NCBI RefSeq assembly: GCF_030506305.1 | Contig: NZ_CP119421.1 | Location: 4,914,501-4,978,500 of the forward strand | Direction of reading: 5' to 3' | Source: Porifericola rhodea | GTDB taxonomy: Bacteria > Bacteroidota > Bacteroidia > Cytophagales > Cyclobacteriaceae | Length of the DNA stretch: 64,000 bases | Shown here: in pieces, positions 1 to 8,770 of the stretch | Position numbering within the stretch: position 1 is the stretch's first letter | How the letters are laid out: every line of letters starts with the position of its first letter | Notes under the pieces: generated by a model | Database searches by the model: none | What the model was told of the DNA's origin: nothing | The model's input: the letters and a program-made list of their open reading frames with translations, nothing else | Translations under genes and position numbers: made by a program

Positions 1-31
1 TCAATCTTAAGTTTTTCATGGGTAAATGTTG

Positions 32-799
32 TTAACGGGTTACTTCGTTTTCTTTTTTATTGAAAACTTTAGCGAGCAATTCAGATTTAGCATTTCTAAT
101 TTCGGAAAAACTGATATTTGAATTTTTTAACTCACTCAAAAAATCAAGGGCATTGGCTTTATCTTCTTCGTATAATTGCTCAGCCCCTGGTTTATAGATA
201 ATAGTTACCGGCTCACTAAACTTAGTAGTAGGCACATCAACAGCAAGTAAGTCCGTTTCGTTAAGCTCCAAGGGCTCTACTTCCATAATTTCAAAAGACT
301 TAAGCTGTTCTTCCATAATTTTATTGGGAGATTCTACTGGAGTGCTACTTGTCTGAGTGACTAATTCATCTTGTGGCGCTTGAGCCACTAGCTTAGGAGC
401 AGAGTTCAACTCCTTCACATGATCTTTAGGTTCTACAGAATTGCGTTTATCTTTTGCCACTTTTTGAGTTTCCACTTCAGCAATAGCAGGTATACTTTCC
501 TTTTTATCTGAAAGTGCCAGTTGTTCAGGTACAGTCTCATAAGCTGGAGATTTACTACTTGTATCAGGCTCTAACTCTTCTGATAGAGTAGAATTATCTA
601 ATGTACTCTGACTACTTTGCCAGCTAACGCCTACGATGAACAAAAGTAAAATGGCCGCAGCTACTCTCCACAGGTATATTTTCTTTCTACCTTTTTCTTC
701 AGCATCCAATGCTGCGCTTAGCTGCTCCCACCCTTCTGCTGGCGGTGGAGTCTTGTAATTATGCAGCTTCTCTGAAAATATTTTTTCTAAATCATTCAT
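32..799 (-). CDS. Putative anti-sigma-like single-pass membrane protein
   Basis: The protein has 255 residues. A short cytoplasmic head (about 1-38) with a PPPAEGWEQL segment is followed by one strongly hydrophobic helix at about 40-60. The rest is a long hydrophilic, Pro/Glu/Ser/Thr-rich region lacking a recognisable fold. Heads of this kind (acidic, then PPPxxxW) are common in Bacteroidota proteins encoded directly after ECF sigma factors. The gene starts 6 bases after the stop of the sigma gene at 806-1378, so the two are almost certainly co-transcribed. I infer that it sequesters or tunes that sigma factor at the membrane; no zinc-binding anti-sigma motif is visible, so this rests on position and topology. 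No function is established from sequence alone. Confidence 0.6.
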   Translation of the reverse strand: MNDLEKIFSEKLHNYKTPPPAEGWEQLSAALDAEEKGRKKIYLWRVAAAILLLFIVGVSWQSSQSTLDNSTLSEELEPDTSSKSPAYETVPEQLALSDKKESIPAIAEVETQKVAKDKRNSVEPKDHVKELNSAPKLVAQAPQDELVTQTSSTPVESPNKIMEEQLKSFEIMEVEPLELNETDLLAVDVPTTKFSEPVTIIYKPGAEQLYEEDKANALDFLSELKNSNISFSEIRNAKSELLAKVFNKKENEVTR

Positions 800-805
800 A
801 GTGTT

Positions 806-1378
806 TTACCCTAGTTGATTTTTATCATTCATAGACTTTTCCTGCTCCAGAATCTGTTGTCGGAGCAAATGTTTAGCACGACTTAACTGTGACTTACTGG
901 TGCCCTCGCTGATATTCAACATCTCCGCAATCTCATGATGAGCATACCCTTCAATTACATACAAGTTAAAAACGGTACTGTAGCCCAGTGGTAATGACTG
1001 TACTAACCGCATCAGGTCCTGCTCCTGCAGATGATCTACGTTAATGCTTTTTGCTTCCTGTGCTTCGTCAATATCAACTTCCAGATACATCGTCTTATTT
1101 CTACGAATATACATAAGAGCTTCATTAACGATGATTCTACGTACCCAACCCTCAAAGCTACCCTCTTGCCTGAATTTTTTTATGTTTTGGAAGACTTTCA
1201 TAAAGCCCTTTAGCAGTACATCTTCTGCCTCAGCAGTATCTTTAACATAGCGTAGGCATACACTATGCATTAGTGGAGCTAAGCGTTCGTATAGGGCGTG
1301 CTGCGCCTTTCTTTCCTGCTTAATACAGCCGATGACCAGTTTATCCAAAGATTTACTTTTGTGTAGTTTAAGGCTCAT
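806..1378 (-). CDS. ECF-family RNA polymerase sigma factor
   Basis: This 190-residue protein has the two-domain layout of extracytoplasmic-function sigma-70 factors. Region 2 covers about residues 28-95 and contains the YVKDTAEAEDVLLKGFMKVF core-binding segment and a WVRRIIVNEAL helix. Region 4, about 125-178, holds the helix-turn-helix EIAEMLNISEGTSKSQLSRA that reads the -35 element. Regions 1 and 3 are absent, as expected for this class. It would direct RNA polymerase to a small regulon. The gene downstream encodes a membrane protein that probably controls it. It is transcribed away from the threonine aldolase gene at 1516. The identity as an ECF sigma factor is secure; the signal and target genes are unknown. 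Confidence 0.92.
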   Translation of the reverse strand: MSLKLHKSKSLDKLVIGCIKQERKAQHALYERLAPLMHSVCLRYVKDTAEAEDVLLKGFMKVFQNIKKFRQEGSFEGWVRRIIVNEALMYIRRNKTMYLEVDIDEAQEAKSINVDHLQEQDLMRLVQSLPLGYSTVFNLYVIEGYAHHEIAEMLNISEGTSKSQLSRAKHLLRQQILEQEKSMNDKNQLG

Positions 1379-1515
1379 CTCTTTTATTAAGGATTCATAT
1401 TAAAGATGTTGGTCATAGCTTAGGGGTTGCATCCAGTTCATTATATTTTTGAAAATATTTGAAATAAAGCTAAAATCTCCAATAATCAACATATTAAACC
1501 GATAAAGAAGACTAT

Positions 1516-2541
1516 ATGATAGATTTAAGAAGCGATACCGTAACTAAACCAACACCCGCCATGCTTGAAGCAATGATGCAAGCAGAAGTTGGCGATGATG
1601 TTTTAGGAGAAGATCCCAGCGTACAGCAGCTTGAAGCCAAAACCGCTGAAATATTTGAGATGGAAGCTGGCTTGTTTTGCCCGTCTGGTACCATGACTAA
1701 CCAGATCGCTATTAAAATTTTGACCCAGCCTCAACAGGAAGTTATTTGTGATAAGCGCTCTCATATATATAATTACGAAGGGGGAGGAATTGCCTTTAAC
1801 TCCCTGTGCTCAGTCAAGCTGCTTGATGGACCACGGGGTATTCTAAGCCCTGATATTATTGCTGAGGCAATTAATGCTGATGATATTCATTATCCTGAGA
1901 CCGGACTGGTGGCACTTGAAAATACGGTAAATAAAGGCGGAGGAGCCTTTTATACTACAACTCAGATAAAGGCTATCTCTGAGCTATGTAAACAGCACCA
2001 ACTACCGCTACATTTGGATGGGGCCCGGGTATTTAATGCCTTGGTAGCTGCTAATGAGACTGCACGTGAATATGGTAAATATTTTGACACTATTTCTGTG
2101 TGCTTGTCCAAAGGTTTAGGTACACCTGTTGGCTCTGTACTATTAGCCTCTCATCAACTCATTAAAAAGGCAAAAAAAGTTAGAAAGGTGCTTGGGGGAG
2201 GCATGCGACAGGCAGGGTATCTGGCAGCAGCGGGCATTTACGCTTTAGATCATCATATAGAGAGATTAAAGGATGATCATTTGAGGGCAAAACAGTTAAG
2301 TGAAGCCCTAAACGGAAAGCGTTTTGTACAGGAAGTTTTGCCGGTAGACACCAATATTTTAATCTTTTCTTTAAAAGGTATAAGTACCGAACAGTTTTTA
2401 AAAGAACTAAAAGAAGAAGAGGTTCTGGCAATTCCATTTGGCAAAAATGAAATCAGAATGGTAACGCATCTACAGTTAACTGATGAAGATGTTGAAAAAG
2501 TAATTGAGACCTTTAAAAAAATGGACCGGAAGCTAGTCTAA
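1516..2541 (+). CDS. ltaE: Low-specificity L-threonine aldolase
   Basis: The 341-residue protein matches the fold-type I PLP-dependent threonine aldolase family, which cleaves L-threonine or allo-threonine to glycine and acetaldehyde in the cytosol. The N-terminus MIDLRSDTVTKPT and the VGDDVLGEDP segment are family signatures. The PLP-binding lysine is K199 in SVCLSKGLGTPVG, and the HLDGARVFNA segment (about 166-175) carries the Asp and Arg that bind the cofactor. Length is normal for the family. It is a single-gene unit, divergent from the sigma factor and convergent with the aminopropyltransferase gene. I see no clear terminator in the 95 bases after it. Identification is confident; the exact stereopreference cannot be read. 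Confidence 0.93.
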   Translation: MIDLRSDTVTKPTPAMLEAMMQAEVGDDVLGEDPSVQQLEAKTAEIFEMEAGLFCPSGTMTNQIAIKILTQPQQEVICDKRSHIYNYEGGGIAFNSLCSVKLLDGPRGILSPDIIAEAINADDIHYPETGLVALENTVNKGGGAFYTTTQIKAISELCKQHQLPLHLDGARVFNALVAANETAREYGKYFDTISVCLSKGLGTPVGSVLLASHQLIKKAKKVRKVLGGGMRQAGYLAAAGIYALDHHIERLKDDHLRAKQLSEALNGKRFVQEVLPVDTNILIFSLKGISTEQFLKELKEEEVLAIPFGKNEIRMVTHLQLTDEDVEKVIETFKKMDRKLV

Positions 2542-2636
2542 AAGCCGGCTACCGGTCACACATCCTCCAATAAATTTACCCTGTACCCTCATAGACAGTA
2601 AAATGGTGGAAAGGGTTGGAAGACTGGAAAAATATT

Positions 2637-4226
2637 TTAATAAATGTCCCAGTTACCATTCAGGTAATAGCGGTAAAGCACCGGATTATGCACTGTATTA
2701 ACCTCTATGTCACTTTCTGAGGGTAAGAAAAAATTTTTGCCAAAAGAAGTCATTAGCTGCATGGCTTCATGATTAAGCCATGCCGTTTCCACATTTTCGT
2801 AAGTAAGAGATTGTAGTTTGTCTTTCAGGTTTACAGGTTTTTCTTCAGGGGTTTTTAAAGCAAGTACCCAGCCCCACTCTCCCATCGTAAGAATTTGGTT
2901 GTGCATAGGCTGGGTTTGAAAACCCGCATCCTGCAATGTTTTATCAATACAGTAAAAAGCTTGGGTAGCAAAGTAAGGGCTACCTGCCTGCGTAATCAGC
3001 ACTGCATGGGGCCTCATCTGCTTTGAAGCCAGTGTATAAAATTCTGATGAGTATAAACGTCCTAACTCAACTGTTTTGGGGTCTGGCAGGTCAATAATAA
3101 CCACATCGTAGTACTGCCTTGTATTTTCCAGAAAATGAAAAGCGTCATCATTGATTATTTCTACCTTTTCACTAGTTAGCGCTGCATCATTTACCTTCTT
3201 TAAAACAGGGTGATTAAGCCCCAACTCTGTCATGGCAGGATCCAGGTCTACTAATGTAATGTGCTCTACAGAAGGGTACTTTAATACTTCGCGCACAGCA
3301 CAACCATCACCCCCACCCAGTATAAGTACATCTTTAACCTGGGGTATAAGGCTCATGGCAGGATGAACAAGCGGCTCATGATACATCTGTTCATCTAATG
3401 TGCTAAGTTGCTGGTTTCCATTAATATACAACCAAAAATGATCCTTCCATTGGGTAATGACTATTCGCTGATATCGGCTTTGCTCTTCATAGATAATTTT
3501 GTCTTTGTACCGCTGTTGCTCTCCAAAAAGTATGATGGGCTTAGCAAAGACAATTCCCGAAACTAGAATTACAGCTACTCCGGAAGCAATAACAATAAGC
3601 TTTCTTTTAATCATAGAGGACAGTGCTCCCCACAATACCAGTAGAAGTAGTATGGCAACCAAAAAATTTGTCATACCTAGGATAAATGGCGTATAAGTAA
3701 GCCCCAGATACGGCAAACCCACAAAGGCGAAAAAGATTCCGCCTAATAAGCTTCCATAATAGTCTTTCTCCATAACAGAAGAAATATTGACTTTAAGCTC
3801 TTCAAACTCATCATTCAGGCGAATAACCAAGGGAATTTCTAGTCCGATGAGCAAACCAATAAGGATAGAAAAACTATAAATGATGAAGCCTGTATAAACA
3901 GTATATGCCGCAGCGGTGTAGGCTACCAAAGCAGCAAAGGCAGAAAATACTGAGAGACAAAATTCTACATAGATAAATTTCTGCAATAGCTCTTTCTCAA
4001 ACAGTTTACTCAGTCTACTCCCCAGGCCCATAGAGAAAAGCATCATGGACACAATCATCGTCCACTGAAAAACTGAATCGCCCAGAAAATAGGTAGCCAG
4101 AGTTGAAAGCACATATTCTGCTACTATGCCTGCCAGACCGGTAGCAAACAGGGCAATTTTGAGTACGTTAGATCTTAACTTTCTATTGAGCTTTTTCTCC
4201 AAATTTGGCTGGGGGGCTACAGACAT
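2637..4226 (-). CDS. speE: Membrane-fused polyamine aminopropyltransferase (spermidine synthase-like)
   Basis: This 529-residue protein joins an N-terminal bundle of about seven transmembrane helices (about 20-230) to a C-terminal spermidine-synthase domain (about 235-529). The nucleotide-binding GGGDG motif lies at 304-308, followed by LVDLDPAMTELG (325-336) and the IIDLPDPK catalytic segment (377-384). The family transfers an aminopropyl group from decarboxylated S-adenosylmethionine to a diamine acceptor. The membrane-fused form is well known but its substrate is less certain than that of soluble SpeE. The start overlaps the end of the DUF350 gene by 10 bases, so the two are translationally coupled. 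No S-adenosylmethionine decarboxylase gene lies in the window, so the donor must come from elsewhere. Confidence 0.85.
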   Translation of the reverse strand: MSVAPQPNLEKKLNRKLRSNVLKIALFATGLAGIVAEYVLSTLATYFLGDSVFQWTMIVSMMLFSMGLGSRLSKLFEKELLQKFIYVEFCLSVFSAFAALVAYTAAAYTVYTGFIIYSFSILIGLLIGLEIPLVIRLNDEFEELKVNISSVMEKDYYGSLLGGIFFAFVGLPYLGLTYTPFILGMTNFLVAILLLLVLWGALSSMIKRKLIVIASGVAVILVSGIVFAKPIILFGEQQRYKDKIIYEEQSRYQRIVITQWKDHFWLYINGNQQLSTLDEQMYHEPLVHPAMSLIPQVKDVLILGGGDGCAVREVLKYPSVEHITLVDLDPAMTELGLNHPVLKKVNDAALTSEKVEIINDDAFHFLENTRQYYDVVIIDLPDPKTVELGRLYSSEFYTLASKQMRPHAVLITQAGSPYFATQAFYCIDKTLQDAGFQTQPMHNQILTMGEWGWVLALKTPEEKPVNLKDKLQSLTYENVETAWLNHEAMQLMTSFGKNFFLPSESDIEVNTVHNPVLYRYYLNGNWDIY

Positions 4227-5065
4227 AAAGTTATTAACACTGAACCTCCAATATATGCGAAAGCTTCTATAAGACCGGCTCCTACATTAGGACGCTCCTG
4301 ATTAACTAGTTCGTCGGTAAGGCTACGACCAGGCAGTAAGATTTTATCTGTAAGTGTACGGGCTAGCGGTAAGAATATGAGCCCTATCAGCACATCAATC
4401 CCTACATTGGTAATAGACTCCTGCCACGACACAAAATCAATCATCAGCCCATAGCGGATTAAATTACCTATTGCCGCTATAGCTCCGGCAAAGCCCAGTC
4501 CTACTGCAATGTTATCTTTCTCAATCTGGTCATGTACATCAAAAGGTGTAATCCAGCTATAAAAGTATGCGGTGATGATCAGTAATATCTGACCTATTAC
4601 CCAAAAAACTAAGGCAGTATCTATACCACCTCCTTCGCCAGATACTGAGCCTAATATGATAAGCCCGGTAGCTATCGCATTTGCACCTTCAATAACCCCA
4701 GTCCCCACGTTCTGATCATCAATGATTTCTTTGTACACTACAAACTTTCTAAGGATGATTTTATCATTGATAATGATAGATATATTTAGTAGAACAATGG
4801 CCAGCAATCCGTAAATAGCAATATCCATTACATCTATCCATATTCCGTTACTAGGTCCTACTATGGCACTACTAATTGCTAATAGCAAGCCTATGAAGTA
4901 GCCAACGTGAGCAACCGCAAAGGCAAAGTTGTCTTTTTCTACCAGCTCTACCCCTACTTTTATCTTTCTTTGAAAAAGCTTGTAGGCAAACTTACCAATC
5001 AAAAATAACAGAAAACACTCTGCAAGATATATTAAGGCTGTTAGAGCAGCGTCTAAAGTGATCAT
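4217..5065 (-). CDS. Duplicated DUF350 integral membrane protein
   Basis: The 282-residue protein is almost entirely hydrophobic, with about eight predicted membrane helices. It consists of two DUF350-type halves (about 1-140 and 145-282), each with a membrane-helix pair, a KDN-AFAVA-type polar stretch near 44 and again DNIAVGLGFAGA near 182, and a late GAGLIEA / GTGVIEGANAIA motif. DUF350 is the YjfL family, whose function is not established; members are repeatedly found beside polyamine aminopropyltransferases. Here it lies 31 bases after the lipoprotein gene and overlaps the aminopropyltransferase gene by 10. I infer that it forms an envelope complex or channel with these neighbours. The family call is fairly sure; the role is open. 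Confidence 0.8.
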   Translation of the reverse strand: MITLDAALTALIYLAECFLLFLIGKFAYKLFQRKIKVGVELVEKDNFAFAVAHVGYFIGLLLAISSAIVGPSNGIWIDVMDIAIYGLLAIVLLNISIIINDKIILRKFVVYKEIIDDQNVGTGVIEGANAIATGLIILGSVSGEGGGIDTALVFWVIGQILLIITAYFYSWITPFDVHDQIEKDNIAVGLGFAGAIAAIGNLIRYGLMIDFVSWQESITNVGIDVLIGLIFLPLARTLTDKILLPGRSLTDELVNQERPNVGAGLIEAFAYIGGSVLITLCL

Positions 5066-5096
5066 ACAAGTTTGGTTAGCTTAGTTGATATTTAAA

Positions 5097-5861
5097 TTAT
5101 TTACCGAATCCACCACCGCGGGAGCGCATACTGGAAGAGCTGTTATATCTGCTGCCAGAACGAGACGTACGATTGCCCGAGCGGAATGCGCTACTACTGT
5201 TACGTGTAGAACTCCAGCGGGTATTTGGCTTGGCGGCTGTAGTGTAGGCACTACCTGTACCATAGGCTCTTCGGCCATTAGATACTACCGGCCCGTAATA
5301 AGGTCGTCCACTTCCTCGGTAAGTACGATAATCGTCATAGTAAGAACGGCGGATTGGAAAAGTAGCCAGGTTGAGCATGCTACTCAAAAAAGCATATTGA
5401 CCGTAAAAAGCCCAAAAGCTATTCCCGTTGGCCCCTGTCTGCCACTGACCATACTGAGGGTTGCCTACATAATTGGAGTAACCTGGAGGGCTAACTAATT
5501 TGCTTACCTTGCCATCTTCAGATTTTGCGGCTATCTCCATGCCCATGTCATTGGCATGTTGGTTAAAAAAGTTCTCTTCTACCGGGTACCAATCTGTAAT
5601 TACCTCTTCAGGCTTGGCATCAGGAGATGATTGTTTAATAATACGATACTGATGCTCATAATCTTTAAAGAAGGTGCCCTCTACATTCATATCATACAAA
5701 ATGATAGAGTAGATAGGCGTTTCTGTCATATCCCGGATGAGCACATCTACCGGATTTTTTTTAAAGTCATTACCTGAGCAGGCACTAAGCAAAAAAACAG
5801 CTAGTACCATCCATCCTTTATATCCTGTTATTGATTTCATCTTGTCTTGTGTGTTCTTCAA
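5097..5861 (-). CDS. Lipoprotein of polyamine/DUF350 operon with Ser/Arg/Gly-rich tail
   Basis: This 254-residue protein begins with a lipoprotein signal ending in the lipobox LLSAC, which would anchor it at Cys28. The middle (about 35-130) looks folded, with VDVLIRDM, a YDMNVEG strand and HQYRIIK. From about residue 165 the chain is low complexity, rich in Ser, Arg, Gly and Tyr, ending in RSRGGGFGK. The tail is reminiscent of the Gly/Ser/Arg ends of DUF1190 (YgiB/YjfM) proteins, and the gene position is like that of the lipoproteins (DUF4247 or DUF1190) that accompany DUF350 elsewhere; both comparisons are inference. It is the first gene of the operon with DUF350 and the aminopropyltransferase. 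An alternative start is Met8. No enzyme motif is visible. Confidence 0.7.
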   Translation of the reverse strand: MKNTQDKMKSITGYKGWMVLAVFLLSACSGNDFKKNPVDVLIRDMTETPIYSIILYDMNVEGTFFKDYEHQYRIIKQSSPDAKPEEVITDWYPVEENFFNQHANDMGMEIAAKSEDGKVSKLVSPPGYSNYVGNPQYGQWQTGANGNSFWAFYGQYAFLSSMLNLATFPIRRSYYDDYRTYRGSGRPYYGPVVSNGRRAYGTGSAYTTAAKPNTRWSSTRNSSSAFRSGNRTSRSGSRYNSSSSMRSRGGGFGK

Positions 5862-5891
5862 TTCTAAGATATTTTATTCATAAGCTAAAAC

Positions 5892-5920
5892 AAAAAAATC
5901 GCACCCAAATGAGCGCGATT
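5892..5920 (-). terminator. Intrinsic terminator after cupin_8 gene
   Basis: On the minus strand the arms AATCGC and GCGATT (5915-5920 and 5897-5902) enclose a 12-base loop and are followed by a seven-base T tract. It lies directly downstream of the gene ending at 5950 and separates it from the lipoprotein gene. Confidence 0.6.
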
Positions 5921-5949
5921 CATGTGCTTACCAGTTGTATACTTATTGA

Positions 5950-6843
5950 TTAAGCAAACTGTTTATTCTGATTTTTCTCAATTTTTTTGATGACTGAGTT
6001 AGCTCTACGGTCAGCCATTTGTTGCTTCAGATGGAACCACTTATCTCCCAAGGATTTTCTCATTGTCCAGTCAGCAGCCTGACGTACACTTATGTTCATC
6101 AGACCTTTGATACGTTTAGATACGTGAGGGTTCAGTGAACGCAGGCTCATTCCGAAGCCACCCTCGGTGTATTCTATGTAGTGCCAGTATTCTCCAGGCA
6201 TAAATAGAGTATCGCCATGCTTAATTTCACATTCAAAACCTTTTACGTATTTCAATCCGGGAAATCTCTCGTAATCAGGCTTTACTACATTTACTCCGGT
6301 ATGTACATTAAGCGGATAACGATACAGCAGTTTAGAGTAATCTGGAGAGAATAATACTACCCTGCGCTTACCCTGAAATTGAGTCAGGAAAACGTTGGAC
6401 ATATCAATGTCTTGGTGCATACGAGCTACAGAGCCTTCTCCTCCAAAAAACATGTAAGGGAAGCCTTTCAAAAATTTTGTCTTGATATCCGGAAACTCAA
6501 AATCGTCCATCAGCTCAGGGCAATCTTTAAAGATATTCCAGAGGTGCATTCTTAAGTCAGTAGGCGTGGTCGCTATCAGATCCAGGTATTCTGCAAATTT
6601 CATCTTGCGGTGAGGCACCTTCATGGTTTTATCCAGGTCAGACTCACGGTTTTCAAATACACCGATCGTTTTGTCACCAGCCACTTTCTTGAAATAGTTG
6701 AAATCCCACTCTTCATAGGCTTTGGTACCTTTGAGCAAACCTCTGAGAATCACAGGTTTTTGTGGAATCAGATAGTTTTGTTCAAACTCTCTTAGATTAA
6801 TATCTTCAATGACATCAACGGGGTGGTTAAAGTCTATTGCCAT
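5950..6843 (-). CDS. JmjC-like cupin_8 family Fe(II)/2-oxoglutarate oxygenase
   Basis: The 297-residue cytosolic protein belongs to the cupin_8/JmjC-like superfamily of Fe(II)- and 2-oxoglutarate-dependent oxygenases. The N-terminal part has the family opening (REFEQNYLIPQKPVILRG). The iron triad is visible: H143 and D145 in MHQDIDMSNVF, and H221 in MPGEYWHYIEY. Together with the jelly-roll strands RRVVLFSPDY and HGDTLFMPGEYW this indicates an intact active site. Relatives hydroxylate ribosomal or other proteins or small molecules, but the target here cannot be deduced. It is a single-gene unit with its own terminator. A TAGATTTG sequence at 6883-6890 (minus strand) matches the Bacteroidota -7 element, but no properly spaced -33 TTG is present. 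Confidence 0.82.
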   Translation of the reverse strand: MAIDFNHPVDVIEDINLREFEQNYLIPQKPVILRGLLKGTKAYEEWDFNYFKKVAGDKTIGVFENRESDLDKTMKVPHRKMKFAEYLDLIATTPTDLRMHLWNIFKDCPELMDDFEFPDIKTKFLKGFPYMFFGGEGSVARMHQDIDMSNVFLTQFQGKRRVVLFSPDYSKLLYRYPLNVHTGVNVVKPDYERFPGLKYVKGFECEIKHGDTLFMPGEYWHYIEYTEGGFGMSLRSLNPHVSKRIKGLMNISVRQAADWTMRKSLGDKWFHLKQQMADRRANSVIKKIEKNQNKQFA

Positions 6844-7184
6844 GTTAGTAGATAGATTTACCGTTCTAAAAAATAATGTTTACAAATCTATAATAATTAT
6901 AAAAACCTTACGCTATTTTTTCAACTTTGTCATCTCATTTACAAAAAAATTGAGCATGAATTACGTAGTTGAAGGTTAATACGTATCAGTTTTTCTCTGT
7001 CTCTAACTGTTTCAAAGAATAAATGTTGCGTTTAGCCGTGAAAGAATAGTCATTTTAAAAGATTTTATTAAAATCTTAACACTTAGCAGAATGGCCAAAA
7101 ATTACATCATGCTTACCAACGTTTCTCCTTTATAAGAGGCCTGATATTAACTATAGCTTTATAGTTTATTCTTAGTTAGGTAAA
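6844..7184. other. Intergenic region between divergent genes
   Basis: This 341-base AT-rich gap separates two divergent genes and must hold both promoters. The only structured element I see is an 8-bp inverted repeat with a 3-base centre (AAGATTTT-ATT-AAAATCTT, 7059-7077), which may be an operator or chance in AT-rich sequence. No small ORF or RNA gene is supported. Confidence 0.5.
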
Positions 7185-8696
7185 TTGATTAGGTTTGTAG
7201 AGCAAAATAAACAGGGGTTAAACTTGTCTTTAAAGCATCACATATATTTGCGATTTTGTATTAGTGCTGTGCTGTTGATAAATTGTGTATGGGTATGCAC
7301 AGCACAATCTTTGAACTGGACAGACAGTACCTCCAGGGTTAGTGCTAACTCCGCACAAGCAAACAAAAATCGTTTACTTACGATTGACAAAATCTTTATC
7401 ATTGGTAACCAGCGTACCAAAGAAAGGATCATTCTCAGAGAACTTAATATTAAAGAAGGTTATGCTTACAATACGGAAGAACTTAATGAAGCTTTAATTC
7501 TTGATAGAAGAAAGCTGATGAATACTCAGTTGTTTCTGGATGTAAAACTTAGCCTTATTCAGCTTAATGAAAATGTAGCAGATATTATTGTTAGAGTATC
7601 TGAAAGGTGGTATACCATTCCTTCACCCTTTTTTAAACTGGCCGACCGTAATTTTAACGTATGGCTTTCTAACCAAAATCGCGACTGGAGCAGAGTAGAA
7701 TACGGTCTTAAGTTCTATAAATACAATTTTAGAGGGCTTAATGAACAGGTGTACTTTTTCTTTCAATTAGGTTTTACTCGCCAGCTCGCAATGCGCTACC
7801 GTATACCTTATATAGACAAAGCACAGAAAAACGGTTTAGAGTTTGGCTTTAGCTTTTCTGAAACCGCTAACATTAATTTTACAACTGAAGGCCATCGTCT
7901 ACTATTTACTGACTCCCTTAAAGACGCTTCTCAGTCTAAAATAGGGTTGGTTGGCTGGAGGTACCGTCCAAACTTTTACAGAAACCACTACGTTGAGCTA
8001 AGATACAATGATGTAAAAATCAAAGATACTATTCGCTCTCTCAATCCAGAGTATTTTTTAAATGAGGGTAACCGACAACAATACTTTGCCCTGTCGTACA
8101 GCTTTGAGAATGACCACCGTGACTTTGTAGGCTACCCCCTTAAAGGCTATCGTTGGGAGGCTGAAGTTTCTAAATTAGGTTTGGGCATTTTTGATGAGGT
8201 TAACCTTTTTAGGTTGAGAGCGGAAGCTGCTAAATACTTACCTCTGGGCAAAGAATTTTATTACGCAGGCATTGGGCGAGGTTATTTGAGTTCATTAAAA
8301 AAACAACCTTATGCCAACCTCACTGGTTTAGGGTTTAGCAGAAGATGGATTAGAGGATATGAGTTGGATGCCATTGAGGGACAAGCCTTTCTGATGCAGC
8401 AAAATACATTCAGCAAAAAAATATTTGCCCGTGAGTTTGATGTCAGCCAGGTACTCCCGATTGAGCAGTTTAACAACATACCACTGGCTATCTACCTGAA
8501 AGCATATTTTGACCATGGCTATTTATGGAATGATATTGATTACATAAGAAACAAGCCGTTAGCTAACCGCTACTTATATGGCTATGGAATAGGCGTAGAT
8601 ATAGTTTCGTTCTATGATTTTGTATTGCGCCTGGAGCACTCCTGGAAACATGATGGCAGCTCTGGAATATTCTTCCACTTCAACAGTGCTTTTTGA
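7185..8696 (+). CDS. Omp85/BamA-like outer-membrane barrel protein with one POTRA domain
   Basis: The 503-residue protein has a signal peptide ending in VWVCTAQ, a single POTRA-like domain (about 62-145: ITIDKIFIIGNQRTKERII and DIIVRVSERWY strands) and a C-terminal surface-antigen/BamA-type beta-barrel (about 150-503) ending in aromatic Phe. The GYPLKGYRWEAE and SRRWIRGYELDAIEG segments resemble barrel strands and the conserved lid-loop region of the superfamily. Canonical BamA has five POTRAs and about 800 residues, so this is a shorter paralogue of unknown cargo. There is no ATG start; TTG at 7185 is given, but TTG at 7224 yields a tidier 28-residue signal peptide. It lies alone upstream of metG. 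Confidence 0.8.
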   Translation: MIRFVEQNKQGLNLSLKHHIYLRFCISAVLLINCVWVCTAQSLNWTDSTSRVSANSAQANKNRLLTIDKIFIIGNQRTKERIILRELNIKEGYAYNTEELNEALILDRRKLMNTQLFLDVKLSLIQLNENVADIIVRVSERWYTIPSPFFKLADRNFNVWLSNQNRDWSRVEYGLKFYKYNFRGLNEQVYFFFQLGFTRQLAMRYRIPYIDKAQKNGLEFGFSFSETANINFTTEGHRLLFTDSLKDASQSKIGLVGWRYRPNFYRNHYVELRYNDVKIKDTIRSLNPEYFLNEGNRQQYFALSYSFENDHRDFVGYPLKGYRWEAEVSKLGLGIFDEVNLFRLRAEAAKYLPLGKEFYYAGIGRGYLSSLKKQPYANLTGLGFSRRWIRGYELDAIEGQAFLMQQNTFSKKIFAREFDVSQVLPIEQFNNIPLAIYLKAYFDHGYLWNDIDYIRNKPLANRYLYGYGIGVDIVSFYDFVLRLEHSWKHDGSSGIFFHFNSAF

Positions 8697-8770
8697 TAAG
8701 CTTTTCTTAATATTGCCTCTTTTCTGATGCCTTTGGCAAATTTTGTATTTCATCTCCTATAAAAATTAAG

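Noticed and set aside
2544-2556. CCGG-rich inverted repeat after threonine aldolase
   Set aside because: The stem is very short and no T run follows, so I do not call a terminator.
5085-5498. 137-codon open frame antisense to the lipoprotein tail
   Set aside because: The Ser/Arg/Gly-rich coding sequence gives Thr/Ala/Arg-rich antisense; there is no family resemblance.
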